Positions 1 to 12,169 of a DNA stretch of 64,000 nt are shown in pieces (position 1 is the first letter of the stretch; each line of letters opens with the position of its first letter). Below the pieces are notes generated by a model that made no database searches, was not told where the DNA came from, and saw only the letters and a list, made by a program, of their open reading frames with translations. The stretch covers positions 23,072,237 through 23,136,236 of the forward strand of contig CM048844.1 of assembly GCA_026545765.1 (NCBI GenBank), written 5' to 3'. The stretch comes from Plantago major (taxonomy: Eukaryota; Streptophyta; Magnoliopsida; Lamiales; Plantaginaceae). The position numbers were made by a program, and so were the translations under genes.

Positions 1-883
1 ACAATCAGTACTGATTGAAACCATCTTCTTTTCAGTAAATTTCGATACAATTTCCGCATCGAATCCTGAAAATGCAGTCCTTAGGTCTTCTCTTTTCCGC
101 AAGACTGAAGTCCAGTCTGATCCCACTTGTGCACCGGTCAGAACCAGCAATTCGAACAGCAATCTGTGCATTTCATCCCGGAATTAGTACACCAAAAATT
201 TAGCTAGCAGCCTAGCACTAGTCTTTCACAGTAAAGCAACACATCAAAGATATAAGTACATTGCTAATCAAGAAGAGAAACGTACTTATCGTCATGAACA
301 GCTACTCCCCATTCTTCGTCGTGGTAAGCCACATAGATTGGATCTGCAAAATTTATGCATACACAAATCAAATTTTGTTCACCGAAGAATACATAGCATT
401 TACAGGATTACTGAATGTTGTTCAAGAAATCAAACCTGAATTAGGAGTTATAAAACTGCATCTCTTCTCTGTTGATTGAACTGCATTAGAAACATTGGTA
501 GTATCAACTGGAACGACTTTCGGCTTGGATACACTCTTCTTCCTTCCGTAATGCGCGATCCGCATTTTCCTCTGTTCTTGCAATATGTTCACCTGCTCCC
601 TTCTGGCAGCAGCAATGGTTCCTGGTGCCTCCACAATCATAGAAGCAGATCTTTGAAATTTCGGCGTGGAAGGCCGTTGTTCCACAGGCTTAGAGTTAGT
701 AGCTTTGACGACTGGTTTGTCGTGTTTGCTCTTCTTTACAGCAGGAACTAGCGTAGGTGACCTTGGGCTGGTGGCAGGGAAGGAATTGTGTCTCTCTAGT
801 AGAGGAACACGGTTACGGTTAGGCTGCAGAACACCGCAAGTGCTCTCCTGCTTCTGCAATCTTGGCTTCGACGGCGAATACAT
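1..883 (-). CDS. DNA-3-methyladenine glycosylase I (Tag/HhH-GPD family), N-terminal part, 3' end outside window
   Basis: Base-excision repair enzyme that removes 3-methyladenine from alkylated DNA in the nucleus. Three exons can be read: 436-883, 286-343 and 1-163, with GT-AG junctions that keep frame (phases 1 and 2). Exon 1 encodes a 149-residue basic, Ser/Pro-rich leader with a conserved-looking patch (AARREQVNIL then QEQRKMRIAHYGR), typical of plant members of this family. Exons 2 and 3 encode the diagnostic Tag core: YVAYHDEEWGVAVHDD, then LLFELLVLTGAQVGSDW and FSGFDAEIVSKFTEKK. The Glu-Glu-Trp-Gly segment contains residues that line the base-binding pocket in bacterial Tag. The ATG at 881-883 is the first in frame, and a TATA box lies 131 bases upstream. 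The gene runs off the left edge, so the C-terminal half is not seen. Family assignment is sure; the role is taken from the family. Confidence 0.93.
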
Positions 884-1013
884 GATTGTTTTGGTCTCAG
901 TTATTGAGTTATGAAGTGAGATATGATCACAGTAAGGCTGAGAAAGGGTAATTGAGAAGAGTTGATGTCTAGTTTTACAGGGTGGATTATATGGGATTGG
1001 ATCATGAGAGGTT

Positions 1014-1023
1014 TATATTTATA
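1014..1023 (-). promoter_or_regulatory. TATA box of the glycosylase gene
   Basis: On the minus strand the sequence reads TATAAATATA, 131 bases upstream of the ATG at 883. This would give a 5' leader of about 100 bases. It is the only good TATA match in this interval. Prediction from motif and position only. Confidence 0.55.
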
Positions 1024-1029
1024 GAAAGG

Positions 1030-3627
1030 GAATTATGTAGGGACAAAACTAATAAGATAGAAACATCAACAGTGGGATAAATAGTTGTTAAAGGAACATG
1101 GGGGGAAAGTTGGTTGCTTTTCTGCCATTTAGTACTTTGGACACTTGTCAAGAAAATATATTAGTTGTTTTATGCATTTGTGTGCAAATAATTTGCTGCT
1201 GCTACTATGTAACATGCCAGTTCATTTATTGGTTTAATAATTTTCTTGAATTTATGATGATTAATTACTCTATATTCAACTATTTGATGGGGAGAAGATT
1301 CACAATAATGTCATGAAATCGAGAGTTAATAGTTGAAGATTCTGGATACAGAGATTCTTAGTCTAAAAACATGAGATTGTGTCTTGATTTAGGAGATTGT
1401 ACAGTAATTAACTTCCTCAGGAGTGAACTGTGCCTAAGTTAAAGGAGATTTAAGTGCGTAGAATCAACAATAGATAGTCAGATTAGATACTCGATAGTCT
1501 ACTTGAGATTCCTCCACAGATAAGGTACATAGGTAATTTGTAAACCTTGTGACTCACAATGATTAGCGTTACTCTTAAAATGAGATGAAATTGAATTTAA
1601 ACAATTATCCCAATTCACGTGGTTATTTTCAACTACAATGTCTAATATACCTGATTTACACAAGTATTTTCTACTCATGCAACTCAGTTGCATAGTTTGC
1701 ATCAGAATAAAGGTGCCACTGCAAGTTCCATACTCCCCAAAATGAAGCTGGAGTGAGAGTGAAGGCTTAGGATTCAGATTCTGCAGTTGCTTTTGGCCTT
1801 TACAGTTTACAACTCCACCAATTATAGTTCACTTTTCCTCCATTTCAGCCTTAGCTTAACCTCATTATTTTTATTTTTTGTGTGTAAAGATGTATTAAGG
1901 CTTAAACGCCAACGTCAAGACCCAAATCGGGATTGGGAGGAGATTGTTAAAACATTCCATCTCCATTCAAACCAAGCCTAAACTAGCTGAATGAGCATTT
2001 GTTAATCTATATCTATCTTCTTAAAGTCAACCTCCCAAGGCATATGGAGTACCAGTACCTTTTACTTGTGTTCATTATATGCTAGAAAATCTCAATTAAA
2101 GACACGATTGATAACTCAATCATACTTAGTAGTTCAGCCTATCATACATATCTCCCCTTACCTACTTTAAGAATATTGCAGTAATATAAATGTCGGAACA
2201 GATTGAAGTTCTTTTTGGGATATCAAGAGAAACAGCTAGGATAAAAGAAATCTTGAATTGCAAGAAATATCTTATCATTATGTGAATGAGATCTGAAAAG
2301 TGCAATATAAACAAAATTACTTTTCTTGAGGAAAAAGATTGTGAACTGTATTTCAGCTCTAATCATAAATATCATCAACTATAACACTCCAATTCGCTTC
2401 AAGTACTTATTTGGCGCGACTGATCGGTAACCTTATCAGGTAATTCCAACTTATTTCGTCAAATAAGTCATACGACTATAATAATTAATAAAGTCTATAT
2501 GGTGAATGTCAATAACGTTTGATATGAAGAAACCTACTCTATCTTTATAAACGTAGCTTTTTGAAAATGGTGAATTCCAGTTACTGATTATCACCTTATC
2601 AGTTTGTTTTTTGGAGCATAAACTGAATAAAGAAAGTACCAACGTGCAATATGGAAGAGGGAAAAGGGCACTGAACTCAACAACCGGATATATTCCTTTC
2701 GTTATCCTGAGGATAATAGTTGGGAAAGAAGAGAAACAGGCCATGTGCTATACCCACATAATGGCATGGCATCCAATAATGAGAGGAGAGACATCACATT
2801 GCATTCTAAAGACAATTTCAAGGCCAAGCATATCACATGATTGGTTGTACCATGTGCTTTCATTCTCATTCCAAGCCAATACTCATGCCACTAGCTAGGT
2901 AGGGTACATTGGCCCTTCCCTAACTCATCTCTTCTTTATCAATTTGTTTTTGTTTTTCTCTAACAAGCTAGCTAACTAACTTCTTCCTTTTCCTTCCTTC
3001 TTGGAATGTCACCTTCTGATAACTGACAATGATCAATAATTAGTTCGCGGATTAACCTCTAGCAGGTCGCTAATCATCGGTTAGGCAGGCAATTAGAACT
3101 GTCTGTTGCACATGCATCTCTCTTTCCCACGAACCATCGATTGTTCACTAATTGCTTGAGAATCAATGTACGATGTGAATGATTGATTAACTGTCCTCCA
3201 AACCTTATCATGGAAAGACATGTTTTTGCATCGACAATGTACCTACACAGACATATTTTTTTCCCATAAATCAAATGGTAGTTTAGCCTAATTGTAAATT
3301 GTGTTACATTAGTCATTAGGCATTACTCCTTCTCCCTGATTCATGACGTCCTGCTCCTGCATTACACGTTCTTGATTCTGGAGTAGTATCGCGTGTAATA
3401 GGCAAGACTTAGGAGTCTGTTCTAAGTGAAAGGCAAAATTGATTTGGAAGCTGGAAGTTGGAAGTTGGAACAGTTACATCTGATATATAAGGATAAGAGA
3501 TTGAGTGAAGAACAGAAGCTAGCTACAAATGTAGAAAAATTGCATTTGTGAACTTTTATCTTTCAGTAGATAAAGTTACTACAAATTAAGACGGTCCTCC
3601 AAGGCAAGAACTCGTTTCACCTATATT
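1030..3627. other. Intergenic region without a recognisable gene
   Basis: AT-rich DNA between the glycosylase promoter and the 3' end of the RING gene. I see only short chance open frames without family motifs, no paired splice sites with coding character, and no clear transposon ends. It probably holds the glycosylase promoter and the RING gene's 3' UTR near 3540-3627. Confidence 0.5.
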
Positions 3628-6600
3628 TCATAAGTTGTAATAGGTTCGTACGACGTCCATTATTGGAGCTCTGCATATTGGACATTTTCCACTGCCCCAC
3701 TGCAGTTCTTGAGCACATTTGAAACAAGTGCACATGTGTCCGCATCTGTACAGCATTAGGAAGATGTGAATTAGTAAACTTGCTAATCGCAAAGTAGATT
3801 TAGAAATTTTCAAGTTTTAGTTGGCATGGTACCTGTAGAGAAGAGAATCAACTTGGAGTTTGCAGCAAACATGACACATTGCTCCTACTTTCTTCTCATC
3901 TGCAATTCATTCATTGTAAGTATTCAGTCTGTTTACCGTGTAATTGCATCCGTATTATCTAATAAGGGCTTATTATCAGAACGCAGACACGTTACCTGAA
4001 GGATTCACTGCTGAAGAAACTTCTCGCTTGATGGACCGTTGTAATTTGCTTTGCATGTTCACGCAAGATTTGATCGTTCTTCTGAGTTCAGACATCTCTA
4101 GCTGTAGTTGCTCCATATGTCGTCTCAGGTCATATACGAGTTCCATTTCCTAAAACCATCAAATTTTATTCAACTTATTGAAAAACTATAATAAGTCTTT
4201 GCATGAAGATCAAAAAACTAAAACAAGTCTTACAATTGCAGGAATGGAAGAGCTTCGCCGGCTGTCCTGAGAGTAAAAATTGGACCCCAAAGACTGTTGT
4301 GGGGAAGGAGATGCAACAGAATCGGCTGCTTCATGACTTTGATTTTGGGGCCATGATGGTGTTGGTGAGGCTGAGGTAATGTAATCATCACACTCATTAT
4401 ATTGTTGTCCAACCGAGCTCTCAGCTTCTTCATATTCATCAAAATAGTCGACATACCGCTCCCGGTCTTCTTCTTGCTTGTGATCCTCCTTGTTCTCCAC
4501 TTCTTCTGTTGCAATTGCTTCCTCTTCCTCCACTCTAATTTCCTCGTCGTGCACACAAACTTGGTCTTCTCGTGTCTGATTACTTTTCGTAATTTGTTGT
4601 CCTTGAGACCTGGATAACATCACCCTATCTATTTGATCTCTCAGACCACTGGAGAGAAAACTCGACACACTTTTTCTGTGTAATTTGTTCAGAAAATCGA
4701 GCCAATGTCAGTATGAAGTTGGATTCTAAAAATAAAAACAAATCTGAATTATAAGTTTAAACAAACCTTCCAAGGAGTGAACGTATCTCTTTGTTCTCCC
4801 TGTAAGGATCAAGCATCTCTTGGTATCTTGCTTGCCTGAGGTCTTCCCAGTCACTGCGCGGGCGTGATACCTCATAAATCCAGTCCGTATTATTTCCTTC
4901 AACTGCTTCTTGATCATCAGGGTTTAGTTCTTCCCAATCTTCATCACCACCATGGCACACATCACTTACCCAGTACTGACAAGGTTGCACCACCTGCAGA
5001 TCACTTGAAGCCTCTCCTGTGTCGTGACATTCTGATTCGTCGCTGTAACTTGTCAAGTCACATTTGATTCCTATTTGACCACTGGCCTCATCATCTTTGT
5101 CATGCATATCAATTCCATTACTGTCCATGGATTCTGTTCTTGTTGCAGGCTCAGACTTGACAGTGTTAAAAGCTCTTGCTCTCTCTTGAAACTCTACGAA
5201 ATTGTTGTTTTTACGGTTGATTTGTTGCCATATAAATGTTGCCAATGGAATCACATCATGTTTGTTATTTTCAGGCTGCTGAGATTTACTCTGAACATCT
5301 TCTTTCCATGTCACCGAGTGCGCTGCTTCCTCTTCTTGGTGCTGATTCTCCTTAACCTTCGCCGGTGCAGGAGTATCGTCTGTCAACTCCTTGTGACATG
5401 GAAACTCCTTGTGACAGCTCTTAGTGTGAACTGAACTATCCGGAACACTAGGCTTGACTTTTTCCCTACAGATAATCACATACCGCAAAATATTGCATTT
5501 GAGATATTATGGCAGCTTTCGGGTTGGAAAAGATTATAGGGTACATCAGTGTGAATGTGAAATAATACAGATCACTACAAAGTTGTTCGAAGGAAGCACA
5601 GTTGAAGATCGGATCCTCTGACTATAGAATGCATGATAATTAAATTGATATAAACTATACCTGCAGGGCTCACGTGCAAATTGCGACAATTTAGGTGATT
5701 GGCCTGAAGAAGGGCCATTTATATGCCTGCCTTCTTTGGCTTCGATGCCTTGCCGCAGGAACTTAAACCGAAGCAATGCCTGTTCACATGGAAAGGATAC
5801 ATTTAGCTTGTAGTTTCTGAAGAAACAGAATGATACATTTCAAGTTGAGGAACAATCCTACACCTGAATGCGGCCTCGGTGGGAAAATTTAGAAACAGCT
5901 CCGCGTCCCACAAGTCCTTCCAGTTCCTTGTGCCTTTCGCGCTCCATTTGCATCAACAGGTCATTAAATGCTTGACGACCCCTGATTCGTGGGGAGTTCA
6001 CAACAGGGCTGAAGCACCTTTGCTCCGAATGATCCAATGATGTCCTAACACGCGGCATTCCATTCTCAGAGACTAGTGCTGCATTCTGGTCGCAACGATC
6101 AACACGTTGCTCTTCTGTCAGTTTCCTGATAATATCAGAAACTCGAAGCCTGTCCGTTTCTGTAGCATCAGAGCCCCTGTAGCTGCTGCTACGTATAGAT
6201 GGAGGCCCGCTAACCGCCATCCTATCCGGTTCCCAATCCCCAGACTCCTCCTCGCTGGACGTATTGTTGTCAGGGATAACAACTGGGCTGTTGTTCGTGG
6301 TGGCTGTGGTGGTCGCACTGTTGTTTTTGTTGGTATGACATTTCGCCACAGCCTCGAAGCCTCTCCATTTCCGAACGAGAGATGATACACCACCTCCAGA
6401 ATTGTGAGCCGCACTCTCCGACTTCGTGTCATCCGCTTGCCGCTGGTTTTCAATAGAAACAAAAATTTCTCTAGCTCTTGCCCATCTATTCTTAACCGGC
6501 TCCTCGGTTTTCGTCTTCTTGCCATTACGATCCTCGCTTTCATGAGGAACATTCACGCTATGACCCGTGTTGCTCTCATGCGGGATGGTAGTCGGTTGCC

Positions 6601-6742
6601 AATGAGGCCGGTGAACCCATAGATCAGTGTAATCCATATGATTGCTAACGTTCTTCTCGAAACACCGAGCGCCTCGATGGGCATGAACGTGCCCGAACGG
6701 GGCAGGCGTGGCAGCGAAATCGACCTGTGAAGAGGCCATCAT
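3628..6742 (-). CDS. RING-type E3 ubiquitin ligase (C3HC4, neuralized/SBP-like RING at the C-terminus)
   Basis: Seven exons (minus strand): 5864-6742, 5661-5779, 4767-5465, 4234-4675, 3996-4149, 3833-3899 and 3628-3745. All junctions are GT-AG and keep frame, giving 825 residues. The C-terminus carries the RING: CHVC (773-776), CGH (788-790), CTCFKC (792-797) and CPIC (808-811), so all eight zinc ligands are present. Just before it, exon 5 encodes a heptad-like segment ([20 protein letters not shown]) that probably forms a coiled coil. The long middle is acidic, low in complexity and likely disordered. The start MMASSQVDF matches my memory of the N-terminus of the Arabidopsis At5g04460-type RING family; the frame stays open for 49 more codons upstream, but that hydrophobic extension is judged to be 5' UTR. 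Expected job: recruiting E2 for ubiquitination of an unknown substrate. Confidence 0.9.
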
Positions 6743-7545
6743 GTTTGCTACCAACAAACTTGGCAACAGTTCCAAGAAGAATGAAATGTGGCTAATGGAA
6801 CCAGTAGCAGAAATGGAAAGAGGCCATAGAATGAAGAAAAAGAAAAGTTGCTGGAAATCAGCGTTGGATAAAGAGAAGGGTTGGTTCATTCATTCATTGA
6901 TTGAAGAACAGAGATATCTTGAATATTGGTGTTAATTTTGTGGGAAAATGGAATTGTGATTGGTTTGAAAGGAAGTTCGTTTGATTGGGAAAAAGGGATG
7001 GTAATAATGAGCGGGAAAGAGGCTTGAAATGAGGGAGGTGAATGGACAAGCTATAGGGAAGGAGGTGTAAATTAGATGACATCCATTCAATTACCTTTTC
7101 CCACAACTATTTCATTTTTTACCCCATTTCGATAATCAAGAGTAATCGTAATTAAATTACATCGCCTTTTAACGATTCAACCACTAATCTATCGAGATTC
7201 GATTCTTTAATGTCATATTTTTTCTCGTGTATTTTATCTTCGACCATGCATAAATCGGGAATTTTACATGTTCATAACTATTTATAAGACACGCACAACT
7301 CCAGATCATAATTCTTAAGGATAGATTTCGAAAAAGAAATGTGTACCTTATTAAGTGCATGTACGTTACAAGCATTAATCTGCATCTCGAATTAACTTTA
7401 AATTAAAGTAGTCCAAATAAGTTGTTGATCTGCATCATTCTTCAATCAATATAATAATAGTTTTTATGCACTTGTAAATAATTATACTGATTACCATTTT
7501 TAAGTACTAATTACTTCACCCAAAATATACTTTGGATAATTTTCT
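6743..7545. other. 5' flank of the RING gene and start of the SPH-A duplicated unit
   Basis: The first 350 bases are purine/pyrimidine-skewed and probably hold the RING gene's 5' UTR and promoter. From about 7165 the sequence is homologous to 22578 onward (both begin GATTCAACCACTAATC), which marks one boundary of the duplicated SPH unit. No gene seen. Confidence 0.5.
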
Positions 7546-7790
7546 AGTAATCTCACCGTCCCGAAAAACTTAATGCATTAGAGTTAATTTATAATTTAAG
7601 GTGAAAAGTTAAAGTAATGGTAAAAGATATAAAAAGTGTACTTTGGTGGTAAATGTATAATTCGTGTTTAAAGTTGAAATTATTTATTATTTGTTTGATG
7701 TGTGAAAACTTTCTATTTTAGTGATGAATGAAGTTACATGGGACAACTAAAAGTGGCAAATACATGAAGTTCTGTCGGACTGAGGGAGTA
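7546..7790. mobile_element. Stowaway-like MITE (Tc1/mariner) in the 3' flank of SPH-A
   Basis: Terminal inverted repeats of Stowaway type: the left end reads CTCACCGTCCCGAAAAACTT, the right end closes with GACTGAGGGAGTA next to TA. About 245 bases and non-coding. The same element sits at the equivalent place beside the 23.4-kb SPH gene (22934-23193), so it was present before the unit was duplicated. Confidence 0.75.
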
Positions 7791-8012
7791 GTAAAAAATG
7801 TAAAAAAGACCAATCAAGCTTGATTACACGGGAAACCTCATGTATTTTTGTTAATCAAAACATAACCGAGACAAATTTTCATAATCATTCGTAAACACAA
7901 CCTATTTACCAAATTGCAACAAATCTCATTGCAATTGATTATTTCGGAGGAGCGACATATTCCATTTCTCATATTTTATTCACGAAAATAAACCAAGAAC
8001 TTCAACTACGAA

Positions 8013-8516
8013 TCACCAACTATATACTTTTCTGAAAGTACGCGGTGTCTTCTCATAGGTCGCAATCCACCAACCATCCGGCTGGATAAACCAGATACAC
8101 ATATAGGGTTCACTGTCCAATCTACATTCTCGAGCAAGATTTCTGTTAAAGACAGAATGAGAATCATTCTTGGTATTATTCCATTTAAATCGACAGAAAA
8201 AATTGGTTGTCTTCAAGAAGTTCATCTTAAGATTCCAACGGAAAATCTGATTTTTGTGCAGTGTGCGATACATATCATCATCTTTTGAGTAGCAATGGCA
8301 ATCCAATGGAGCGTTACCCGGAAAGCTGTCCACGATGGACACCTGGAATCTAGTGCCTGGTGGGAAGTTAGGCGAAGGGGCATTTGCCATAGAATCGTTT
8401 CGTGCTGTTGCTGGTGCCTGTGTTATTCCGGTTGAGGAGAAAGCAAGATCTACATGTTGGATCAGCAATACAACCAACAAAATAGTACTTAGGATGATAG
8501 TATTGTCTCTGTTCAT
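8013..8516 (-). CDS. S-protein homolog (plant self-incompatibility S1 family), copy A
   Basis: Intronless gene for a 167-residue secreted protein. Residues 1-28 form a signal peptide with core TILLVVLLIQ. Residues 29-55 are a Pro/Ala/Asn-rich linker with a sequon (NDS). The SPH domain follows: FQVSIVDSF, LDCHCYSKDDD (the family's SKDDD hallmark), FKTT-type strand LKTTNFFCRFKW, and a C-terminal ECRLDSEPYMCIWF. Cysteines lie at 73, 75, 108, 131 and 140; four match the conserved pairs and Cys73 is extra. Family members fold as small beta-sandwiches and act as extracellular ligands; Papaver PrsS is the female self-incompatibility determinant, but most SPH genes have no known role. This copy differs from the others near the end (ATYEKTPRTF against AxDxxAPRTY). 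Length is typical of the family. Confidence 0.92.
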   Translation of the reverse strand: MNRDNTIILSTILLVVLLIQHVDLAFSSTGITQAPATARNDSMANAPSPNFPPGTRFQVSIVDSFPGNAPLDCHCYSKDDDMYRTLHKNQIFRWNLKMNFLKTTNFFCRFKWNNTKNDSHSVFNRNLARECRLDSEPYMCIWFIQPDGWWIATYEKTPRTFRKVYSW

Positions 8517-8587
8517 ACTGGATTTTTTTTATCTTCTTGTTTTGTTTGGTGTGAACTTGTGTATTTGTAAACGTTCAGTAGTTATAG

Positions 8588-8594
8588 TTTTATA
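8588..8594 (-). promoter_or_regulatory. TATA box of SPH copy A
   Basis: Minus strand TGTATAAAA about 72 bases upstream of the ATG at 8516. The three other SPH copies have TATAAATA at 55-60 bases. The upstream sequence is shared among copies, which supports a common promoter. Confidence 0.6.
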
Positions 8595-8602
8595 CACATA
8601 GT

Positions 8603-9290
8603 ATTTCATTGTCAATGAATGTAATACTAACTTTCTAATTAAATTACCATTAATGTCGCTACCTTTTTTACAAGATTATGAATATACACATGTACAAAAT
8701 ATGAAAGTTGCCTTAATTTCATGTATAGTCGAAATAGTGTTTATTTATTTTCCACTAGTTTATGGCCCGTCGACACTCACGGGTATGGTGAAAAATAAAT
8801 GATTATTATATCTATATGAAACTCCACAATTATTTCAAAAACATTTTCAATTTACAAACATTTAAGTTTTATAGTCGATGAGAAATTACTGCTAAATAGG
8901 ATCATCAAACATATAAAAACAACTCGTACTTGTAAATACTGAAAAAAAGTAATTTTAGTTAAAATTGATAAGCTTTATATAGATGCAACATACTTCTCTC
9001 TTTTATATAATAGAGATAAATTTGTGGAACACTTATTTACACAACATGTTGGTTGTTGTATCGTATGAATGCTCATCCTAAGCGCAAATAATTTACATAA
9101 CCTTTGTAATGGTGACCCAGGATAGAGCAACATTAACTAACTGTGGCTTAATATAGGTGTGGAAAGGTACATTATGACGTGAGAGATAGATTGTCCCTAA
9201 CTTTTGAGCATCATCACGGCAAATCAAATTGATATGGACCTATCTCTTAGTGGAATTGAGGGGAAGTTTGATTTGTATGATGGGCTTACT
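8603..9290. other. Upstream flank of SPH-A, then unassigned AT-rich DNA
   Basis: 8603-8758 matches the flank of the 23.4-kb SPH copy (CATTAATnTCGCTACC, then TTGCCTTAATTTCATG). The match stops at about 8758 with CCACTAG, which marks the outer edge of the duplicated unit. From there to 9290 the sequence is AT-rich, with no gene and no clear element ends. Confidence 0.45.
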
Positions 9291-9291
9291 G

Positions 9292-9600
9292 TCAAGCTTG
9301 ATTGCACGGGGAACCTCATATTTTTGTTTAATCCAAAAACAATGGAGACTAATTTTCATAACCATTCGTAAACACAACCTAATTACCAAATCGCAACAAA
9401 TCTTACTACAATTGATTATTTTCGGAGGAGCGACATATCCCGATTCTCATATACTTTCCTTAAAGTATGTGGTGCCTTATAATCGCTCGCAATCCACCAA
9501 CCATCCGGCTGGATAAACAAGATACACGTATAGGGTTCCTCGTCGAATATACATTCTTGAGCAAGATTTTTGTTAAATACAGAATGAGCATCATTCTTGC
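9292..9600 (-). pseudogene. 3' fragment of an S-protein homolog gene with its downstream flank
   Basis: On the minus strand, about 9600 down to 9446 encodes only the last third of an SPH domain: KNDAHSVFNKNLAQEC, then EEPYTCILFIQPDGWW and RKVY. The signal peptide, linker, SKDDD strand and third-cysteine strand are missing, and the usual C-terminal stop after the last Trp is replaced by a short extension. 9292-9445 matches the 3' flank of the intact copies (GCTTGATTGCACGGGGAACC), so this is a truncated duplication of the gene end plus its flank, not a retrocopy. It is closest to the 8.0/23.4-kb pair. Not expected to make a functional ligand. Confidence 0.8.
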
Positions 9601-9896
9601 AAAGAACATGTCTTGAAAACTTTGTTAGAATTGTTTTACTATAAACTTTCCATATCACTGTTAGCATGTTTCTTAAGTATTTGGGTCAAAGTGCAATTGA
9701 CCATAATTAGGTGAATAATGTTGAACTAAAATTAATACGGAGTATTAATTTATTAATTTTTAGTTGGGAAAAAAAGTTATGTAAGGATAACGAATATTCT
9801 GGAAGTAAATCTAGAGGTTCTAATTTGTTTTGGATTTAGTCTCTTCTATATTGAAGACTCATTATGATAGGCGTAATATTATCACTACATGGTACT

Positions 9897-10239
9897 TACT
9901 CCGTCCTGGTCAAAGTTTTCCATTTTGTCATTTTAATTATTCCATACAAAGTTTTCCCTTTTCATTTTTTTTTGTAATGGGACCACCTATCCTACCTAAT
10001 CAATAACATCATAATACATTAGTATTTACAACTTTACCACCCACTATATATCTCCTTTTTATTCATTCTTTATTCTTTCTTCATTTAAATAATACTTAAC
10101 TTTCCACTTTATCAACCCGCTATCAACTTTTAATCATTATTTATTAGATTTCTATTTAAATAAAATTCAATACTTCCCATTTCCTTATTTGATTGACCAA
10201 AAAACCAAACGGAAAACTATTCCCGGGACGAAAGAAGTA
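9897..10239. mobile_element. Stowaway-like MITE, about 340 bp
   Basis: The left end TACTCCGTCCTGGTCAAAG and the right end TTCCCGGGACGAAAGAAGTA are inverted versions of each other. The interior is non-coding and AT-rich. Its right end resembles that of the MITE at 32597-32860. Confidence 0.75.
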
Positions 10240-11487
10240 CATGTGAGGTTTACTTTATAACTTTATTAGTAATCAGTTTAATTGTTTACCTTAATTTTTA
10301 CCTTTATTGGCAATTTGGCTCGCCCAGGCCGACCGGTCAAAGCCCGTTTGACCGGGTTTATGGACCATTTAGGGCCAGGCATAGACATATTTTTATGCCT
10401 GCAGGCCCAGACCTAACTTCCAGGCCCGTAAGCCCGGCCCGACATATATAGGTTTACGTAATAATATATGTTATATTTATATATCAATATTTTCTACTTT
10501 CTAAAGTTTCATTATATAATTTAATTGAACATGAAGAATTAAAATATACAAATAAAAATAATTATCTTAAAATGAACTAAATAAAATGTCACATAAATGG
10601 ATGTCGTAGAACTGTTCTCTATTAAAATGAAGGTCAATATATTTTTAAAAACTGATTGATATATATAGCCACCATTGAGAATCGAACTTGGGTCTTAGAA
10701 ATAAATATTCATTTATTTATTTATTTTTGCTGAAGAGAACTCACACATAGTGTCATTTGATCATTCTATGTTACAATGTCACACATATATATTAATACTT
10801 AATCTTATAGAAGTCCTATCATATTAGGAGAGTCCAAAAAGTCCCCTTGGTTTCTACATAAATTGTCTAGTTTTTAGTTTTGCCCGTTTTATATTTCGCG
10901 GGTCAAAATTAACTTGATTTCGTGGGTCAAATGTATTCAGGTCATACCGTTTTAGAATGGGTATAGTATAAATAGGTATTTTTCAGTTTTTTTCCCCTTT
11001 TCTTCTCATTTTTCTTCTTCTCATTTCTCTCCCGTTTCTTCAGTAAACCGTCCATTTTTTCTCAAATTTGGCGAAGAACCCTAATCTGCTCATTTTCACT
11101 CGCGATCGTCAGGTTTGTTTCGTTTCTCTTCGATTTTCAGTGTTTTAATTTAAAGTTGTTCTAGTTGTTGTTTATCTGTCTTTGAGCTTTTTAATTTCGA
11201 TTTCGATTTTTAGTTTCTTCAATGGTCGAATCGAGCTTGAATGTTGATGTTGCCGGTGCCGATGTAGATTTCGGTGGTGGAAATAGGAGTCGGTTATCGG
11301 CGATTCCGGATCAGATCGAAAGGAGATTGGAGATCGAGTGGAGGAGTTGCGATTAGATCGGAGATCGAAAGTAATTTTCTGGATCTGTGATGGTATATCA
11401 ACCAAGCTTTTCCGAAGAATATGTGGTTTAAGCATCACTTCTCTAGAAATCTCTCTGGTTAAGCATGCTTTAGCTTCAGAAACAACA

Positions 11488-11712
11488 ATGGCGAAAGGAC
11501 CTGGTCTCTACTCCGATATCGGCAAAAGAGCTCGAGGTATTGATTTTCGTTCGTCATTTCTGTTCAGCTTCGTTCGATTTTGCTGTAATTAGGTTTTTGT
11601 GAGTTATGATTGTGATTGTTTGCTGTTTCTGTGGAACTAGATCTGTTATACAGAGACTTCAACAACGACCAGAAGTTTATTGTCACTACTTCCTCTCCTA
11701 CTGGTGTTGCAA
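11488..11712 (+). pseudogene. Captured 5' part of a voltage-dependent anion channel (mitochondrial porin) gene
   Basis: Exon 11488-11536 starts with ATG and encodes MAKGPGLYSDIGKRAR. A GT-AG intron follows (11537-11640), then exon 11641-11712 encodes DLLYRDFNNDQKF and VTTSSPTGVA in the correct phase. Next comes GTATC, like the start of the next VDAC intron. This is the N-terminal helix and first strand of plant VDAC, the beta-barrel channel of the mitochondrial outer membrane. The rest of the roughly 275-residue protein is absent. The reading frame and splice sites of the captured piece are intact, suggesting recent capture or transcription without selection for a full product. Confidence 0.85.
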
Positions 11713-12169
11713 GTATCATTTTATCGATAGTTTTGAACGTATCTGGCTTTGGTTTGCTTCGTAGCTGGAAAATTGAGCTAGGCTGATGTTTTAATTTTGA
11801 AGTTAGATGACTCAAGCTGTTAGTGAATTGATGCTTTTCGCTAGATCTGTGGTTTTTTAGATCTGTGCATTTAGTGTTTGGAGCTTCGAGTTCGTTGAGA
11901 TTATTGTTTCTTAATGGACTCCTTTTAGAGCTGAGTTTTATCTGTAGTTACAGTTGATTATTTCATGATTTAGCAGTTTTAGTGTTTTGAAATTGCTTTG
12001 TTATTGTGTTATGTTCTGTTTGGGTGCATTTGATGTTTGGAGCTTTGATTTTGTTGAGGTGATTGTTTCTTAATGGATTTGTTTTGGAGAATGCATTGTG
12101 TTGATTGTTGCATTTTGCTGAAAAGCATGCCATCCAGTGAATATTAAGAATTTTTACTGTGTGTTGATT

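Noticed and set aside
422-435. Reading the first glycosylase exon through to the stop at 422 as a complete 153-residue gene
   Set aside because: A GT donor at 434-435 leads in frame into exons with unmistakable Tag motifs, so the open frame is only exon 1.
1787-1981. Open frame with a charged tail (RLKRQRQDPNRDWEEIV)
   Set aside because: No family motif, hydrophobic low-complexity start and no splice partners; judged chance.
6743-6889. 49-codon N-terminal extension of the RING protein
   Set aside because: Hydrophobic, Phe-rich and unlike the family's start; the MMASSQ start fits better.
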